Shown here piece after piece: positions 61,083 through 64,000 of a stretch of 64,000 bases of DNA. The notes under the pieces were generated by a model. The model was not told the DNA's origin. It saw only the letters and a list, made by a program, of their open reading frames with translations, and did no database searches. Source of the stretch: Primulina eburnea (taxonomy: Eukaryota > Streptophyta > Magnoliopsida > Lamiales > Gesneriaceae); NCBI RefSeq assembly GCF_022965805.1, contig NC_133114.1, forward strand, positions 4,236,261 through 4,300,260, in the 5' to 3' direction. The position numbers and the translations under genes were made by a program. Numbering within the stretch: the stretch's first letter is position 1; every line of letters starts with the position of its first letter.

Positions 61083-61820
61083 CTGGCATTAAAGAGGAAA
61101 AAGTCGATCTCTTTCTAACTAAAGCTATGTTTGATAGTCATGATAAGGAAATGATTATTTAATAATCATTTTCTTATCTCGCGTTTGGTTTGTTTTTTTA
61201 TTAATCTATAAGCCTTTGATTATGATTGAAAGCACACACTATTAATGTTATTTATGTGATTAAATATCACTCATCAAAAGGTGTGATAATTAATAATTTT
61301 TGAATAGTGATCATCATAAGATTGTATATTGACCATAATACCCTTGAATTATTTTTTTCAATATAATATGAAAATTAAAATTAGTAAAAATTTAATAATT
61401 AATATAATATTTAAATTTTTATTATATTTTTTATAAATTAATTTCATATATTTTAATTATTTTAATCATTTAAAAAAAATTAAATTAATACAAATCTATC
61501 TTAAATTAAATTTTTATAAATTTATAATCTTGTTAATTAATTTTTTATGAAAATAAATATTTTTTCAATTCTAATTTATTTTTTTAATGATTTAAATTAA
61601 TTTTAATAAATGTAAATTATAATTATAAATATTTAATTATCTATCCAATTATTTTAAACATATATATTTAATTAGCATTTGGGGTAATTTGATTATTACA
61701 ATAAAATTTACAAAATTAATCCATCATTTTAAAATCATATCAAACATGTTATTTATCCAACCATAGTATTAATCCATATATCTCATTTTTTAATTATTCT
61801 AATTATTAATCATTTACTTA
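61083..61820. mobile_element. AT-rich MITE-like insertion
   Basis: About 85 percent A+T by eye. The left TGTTTGATAG followed by ATAAGGAAATGATT and the right end, read inverted as GTGTGATAGGATAAG followed by TAAATGATT, form imperfect terminal repeats. It separates two acidic coding fragments, which supports an insertion. The exact ends and target duplication are uncertain. Confidence 0.45.
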
Positions 61821-61835
61821 TCCTATCACACGTAC

Positions 61836-62309
61836 AAAACGGGAGCTTAAACAGACACCCATCACTGAGGTTATTATAGAGATGGAGCCAATAACTGAAG
61901 TGAACACAAATTTGGTTGATGTCAGTGAAGATGAGCTTGTTCTTGAATCCAGTGGTACTAATCTGAGAGATAAGCTTGCTGATAACGAAAAAGTGTCTGT
62001 TGAGGAGAAATTAATGTCTGAAATGAAGATGGTGGAGGAAAAGGACATTGGTAAGGATATGGTAAAGGATTTCAAGCCAGTTGAGCCTGTCATCGCCTCA
62101 GAAAACAGGGATGTGGCAGTAACAGATGAGGAGTTTCCTGCCGAAAATATTGGAATGGAAATATATGAGATAACGGAATCATATGTTTTCATGTTGCTAA
62201 TCAATGAAGTTTCTTCCTTTAATTCCCAGAGGTTGCCCGAAGGCCTATCATCCATACTTTGTTGATCGAGATGGGACATTTTTCAGGGCTATGGGTCGGT
62301 GGAACTGTG
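61836..62309 (+). pseudogene. PHD/SWIB-type gene: acidic region and first PHD exon
   Basis: An acidic, open stretch (TPITEVIIEMEPITEVNTNL, then VEEKLMSEMKMVEEKDIGKD) runs to about 62190. An exon at 62230-62309 encodes GCPKAYHPYFVDRDGTFFRA and MGRWNC. This is the second part of the PHD finger of CCCH19/CCCH44/NERD proteins; NERD acts in RNA-directed DNA methylation in Arabidopsis. The preceding exon, which should supply the first zinc ligands (family pattern CFICFDGG), is not found. The finger would therefore be incomplete. Splice sites of this exon are intact and it joins in phase with 63794. Confidence 0.72.
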
Positions 62310-62917
62310 GTATGTATTTCTCTATGTCGCCACAAAAAAACATTAATAAGTTGATGTATCTGTTGATGGATGCTTTAGAACATTTTACCTGATTATTGCT
62401 TAAGCAGCCATCATGCTGTTAATTCCATGTAATGATGTTATTCATATAAAATGATTAAGGTTTTGGTTTAATTATTACAAATAGTGAACTTCCATGTAAG
62501 CATGGGCTTGTTGGTTTTTCCCTTTTAATCTGAATGTACATACGTCTAATAATTACGTGTATTCGTTTTCTTAATTTTTAGATTCACACTTGAGAAATCT
62601 TTTTTTGAAGTCCACATTTCTTTTGTGTGCATCCCACTTAAATTTGCGATTTCCCATGCAGATTCAACACGTAGCATATTTTACTATTTCATGTAAATTA
62701 TTTTATATTATATTCGAATAATAACATAAAATCTGCTTTATTTACTTTGATTCTATGTTGCATGGATGCATGTATACAGGGACGAGTATCATATCGAATA
62801 CGGTACGGAAAATTTTGAAAGCATGAGACACGATACGGCTAGGATACGACAACTATTAAAAAATATATAAATATTATATATATTTAAATTTAATATTAAA
62901 AATTAAAAATTGTAGAG

Positions 62918-62955
<38 letters not shown>

Positions 62956-63793
62956 GTATTAAAAATTGTAGAAATATAAATATTTATAAAAATATATTGT
63001 AGAAATATATATACATATTTATGTAAACGTATACAATGTACGTCTTCAAAGTAGTGGTCTAAAAAGAAAAAATAAAAAAAATTATTTTTTTTTGGCCGAA
63101 ACCGCTGTGTGTCATCGTCGTGTCCACAACGTTTCCGAGTGGTCATACCTAAAAAAGTCAACGACACGGATTTTTCCGTATATACGTGTCGTATCCGTGT
63201 CCGTGTCGTATTAGTATCCGATACTTCAGAATATTTTTTAAGGTCTCCGTGCAGCATAGCTTGGATTGTTAGTGGTAGTATAGGGTCATTTTCACCACTA
63301 CTAGATATTGTCTAGCATGGCGATTAAGAGTGGAAATGAGAGTGGAGACACGGTGTTAACTATTTGAAAAGTGTGGCTTGAACACATAAACAATTAGAAG
63401 ACCATGCATTAAAGATTGAAATTTAAGTTATATGCCAACATGAGCAACATCAAATATTTCTTATCCAGAAACAGACAAACGATCTCAACAATAAGGAGAT
63501 TTACTAAGCTATAGTGATATGACAATATTTGCAAAAGTCCAATTTAAAAGCAAAAACATGCATTCAAATTTTATAAAGAACTCTTAAATAAATATAAGTT
63601 TTTTATATTTTAAAAAACTTATATAAGTTTCACCAGTACTACCAAGTACAAATCAGGTGAACAAGTAAATTCAATACCTTAGAAAGTGCGATGATGTTAC
63701 ATTTAAGACTGCTCCTTAGCTGGTTCTAACATCAATTATGTCAAATATTATCTTACCGTCTTGTACAACTACCTTTTTTTGGCTTGTTCTAAG
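62310..63793 (+). other. Intron of the PHD/SWIB-type gene
   Basis: GTATGT at 62310 and CTAAG before 63794 bound a 1.48-kb phase-1 intron. It contains (AT)n at 62923-62952 and the GATACG-rich repeat at 62779-63256. Confidence 0.7.
62779..63256. repeat. GATACG/CGTATC-rich interspersed repeat
   Basis: Both ends are rich in ACGAGTATC, ATACGGTACGG and, inverted, CCGTGTCGTATTAG and GTATCCGATAC. An AT-rich core lies between them. It looks like a non-autonomous transposon, but neither exact termini nor a target duplication could be fixed. Confidence 0.45.
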
Positions 63794-64000
63794 GCTGGCA
63801 TATGTGTAGCATTTGTGAGAAGAATGCTGTTTTTATGTTTTACACATGTACATTCTCCTTGTGCAAGAGATGCAGTAAAGATGTGGTTATCTCATGTGTT
63901 CGAGGAAATAAAGGCTTTTGTGAGATCTGTAATAGAACTGTAACGCTAATTGAAAATAATGAACAGGGAACTGTAATAGAACTGTATGTGCTTCTTTGGT
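63794..64000 (+). pseudogene. PHD/SWIB-type gene: second PHD exon, cut by the window end
   Basis: With the last base of the previous exon it reads GWHMCSICEKNAVFMF, YTCTFSLCKRCSKDVV and CVRGNKGFCEICNRTVTLIE. This is the cysteine-rich end of the extended PHD finger in the same protein family. The exon is open for at least 55 codons and may continue beyond 64000. Taken alone it could belong to a working gene; the missing first PHD part and the displaced SWIB argue against that. Confidence 0.75.

Noticed and set aside
61818..62279. 153-codon minus-strand, serine-rich ORF
   Set aside because: It is antisense to an acidic coding stretch that joins a recognisable PHD exon on the plus strand; serine runs are the usual mirror of such codons.

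Overview
This is nuclear DNA of a flowering plant. It has spliced genes with GT-AG introns, a chloroplast-targeted aldolase, plant B-box and TRAPP genes, and dense nested plant retrotransposons. The gene structures and repeat types look like a eudicot, possibly an asterid, but the species cannot be fixed from the sequence alone. Three genes look intact: TRAPPC5/TRS31 (16083-19434, +), a BBX19-like double B-box factor (45430-47464, +) and a plastid class I fructose-bisphosphate aldolase (49355-51795, -). A fourth gene, related to the PHD/SWIB family of CCCH19, CCCH44 and NERD, is broken or scrambled (57862-64000). The rest is mostly mobile-element sequence.

Layout. 115-9349 is a complete Ty1/copia element with 2.1 kb LTRs and an AGTAG target duplication. 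Its LTRs are nearly identical, yet its coding region is wrecked and its integrase is deleted. It lies in a Ty3/gypsy fossil (9355-14500) of Tat type that has an antisense accessory ORF. That ORF is itself interrupted by a 719-bp hAT deletion derivative with a perfect 8-bp duplication. A 530-bp hAT-like MITE (15133-15662) precedes TRAPPC5. Behind TRAPPC5 come hairpin-like CACGCC repeats holding a short tRNA-derived SINE, then a LINE fossil split by a 2001-bp solo LTR (21858-23858).

25500-41990 is a stack of insertions. A hAT transposase fossil is split by a minus-strand gypsy remnant. The LTR of that remnant holds a full-length chromovirus (27669-36210, TATAT duplication) whose gag and pol are open except for one in-frame TGA. 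A plus-strand LTR with primer site and gag start (37050-39620) sits inside the same remnant.

45-52 kb is a quieter gene island with BBX19 and the aldolase converging on each other. These two families are also neighbours in Arabidopsis (AT4G38960 and AT4G38970). 52821-57861 is a 5-kb copia element of Tork type with three lesions. 58366-60590 is the 5-prime half of a second, Ale/Retrofit-like copia element on the minus strand. Both sit within pieces of the PHD/SWIB gene, whose SWIB fragment lies upstream of its PHD exons, the reverse of the normal order.

The most unusual pattern is in the LTRs. Several different gypsy LTRs carry clusters of three or four GC-rich inverted-repeat pairs with short spacers and a roughly 65-75 bp period. 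The architecture is shared, but the arm sequence differs between families.
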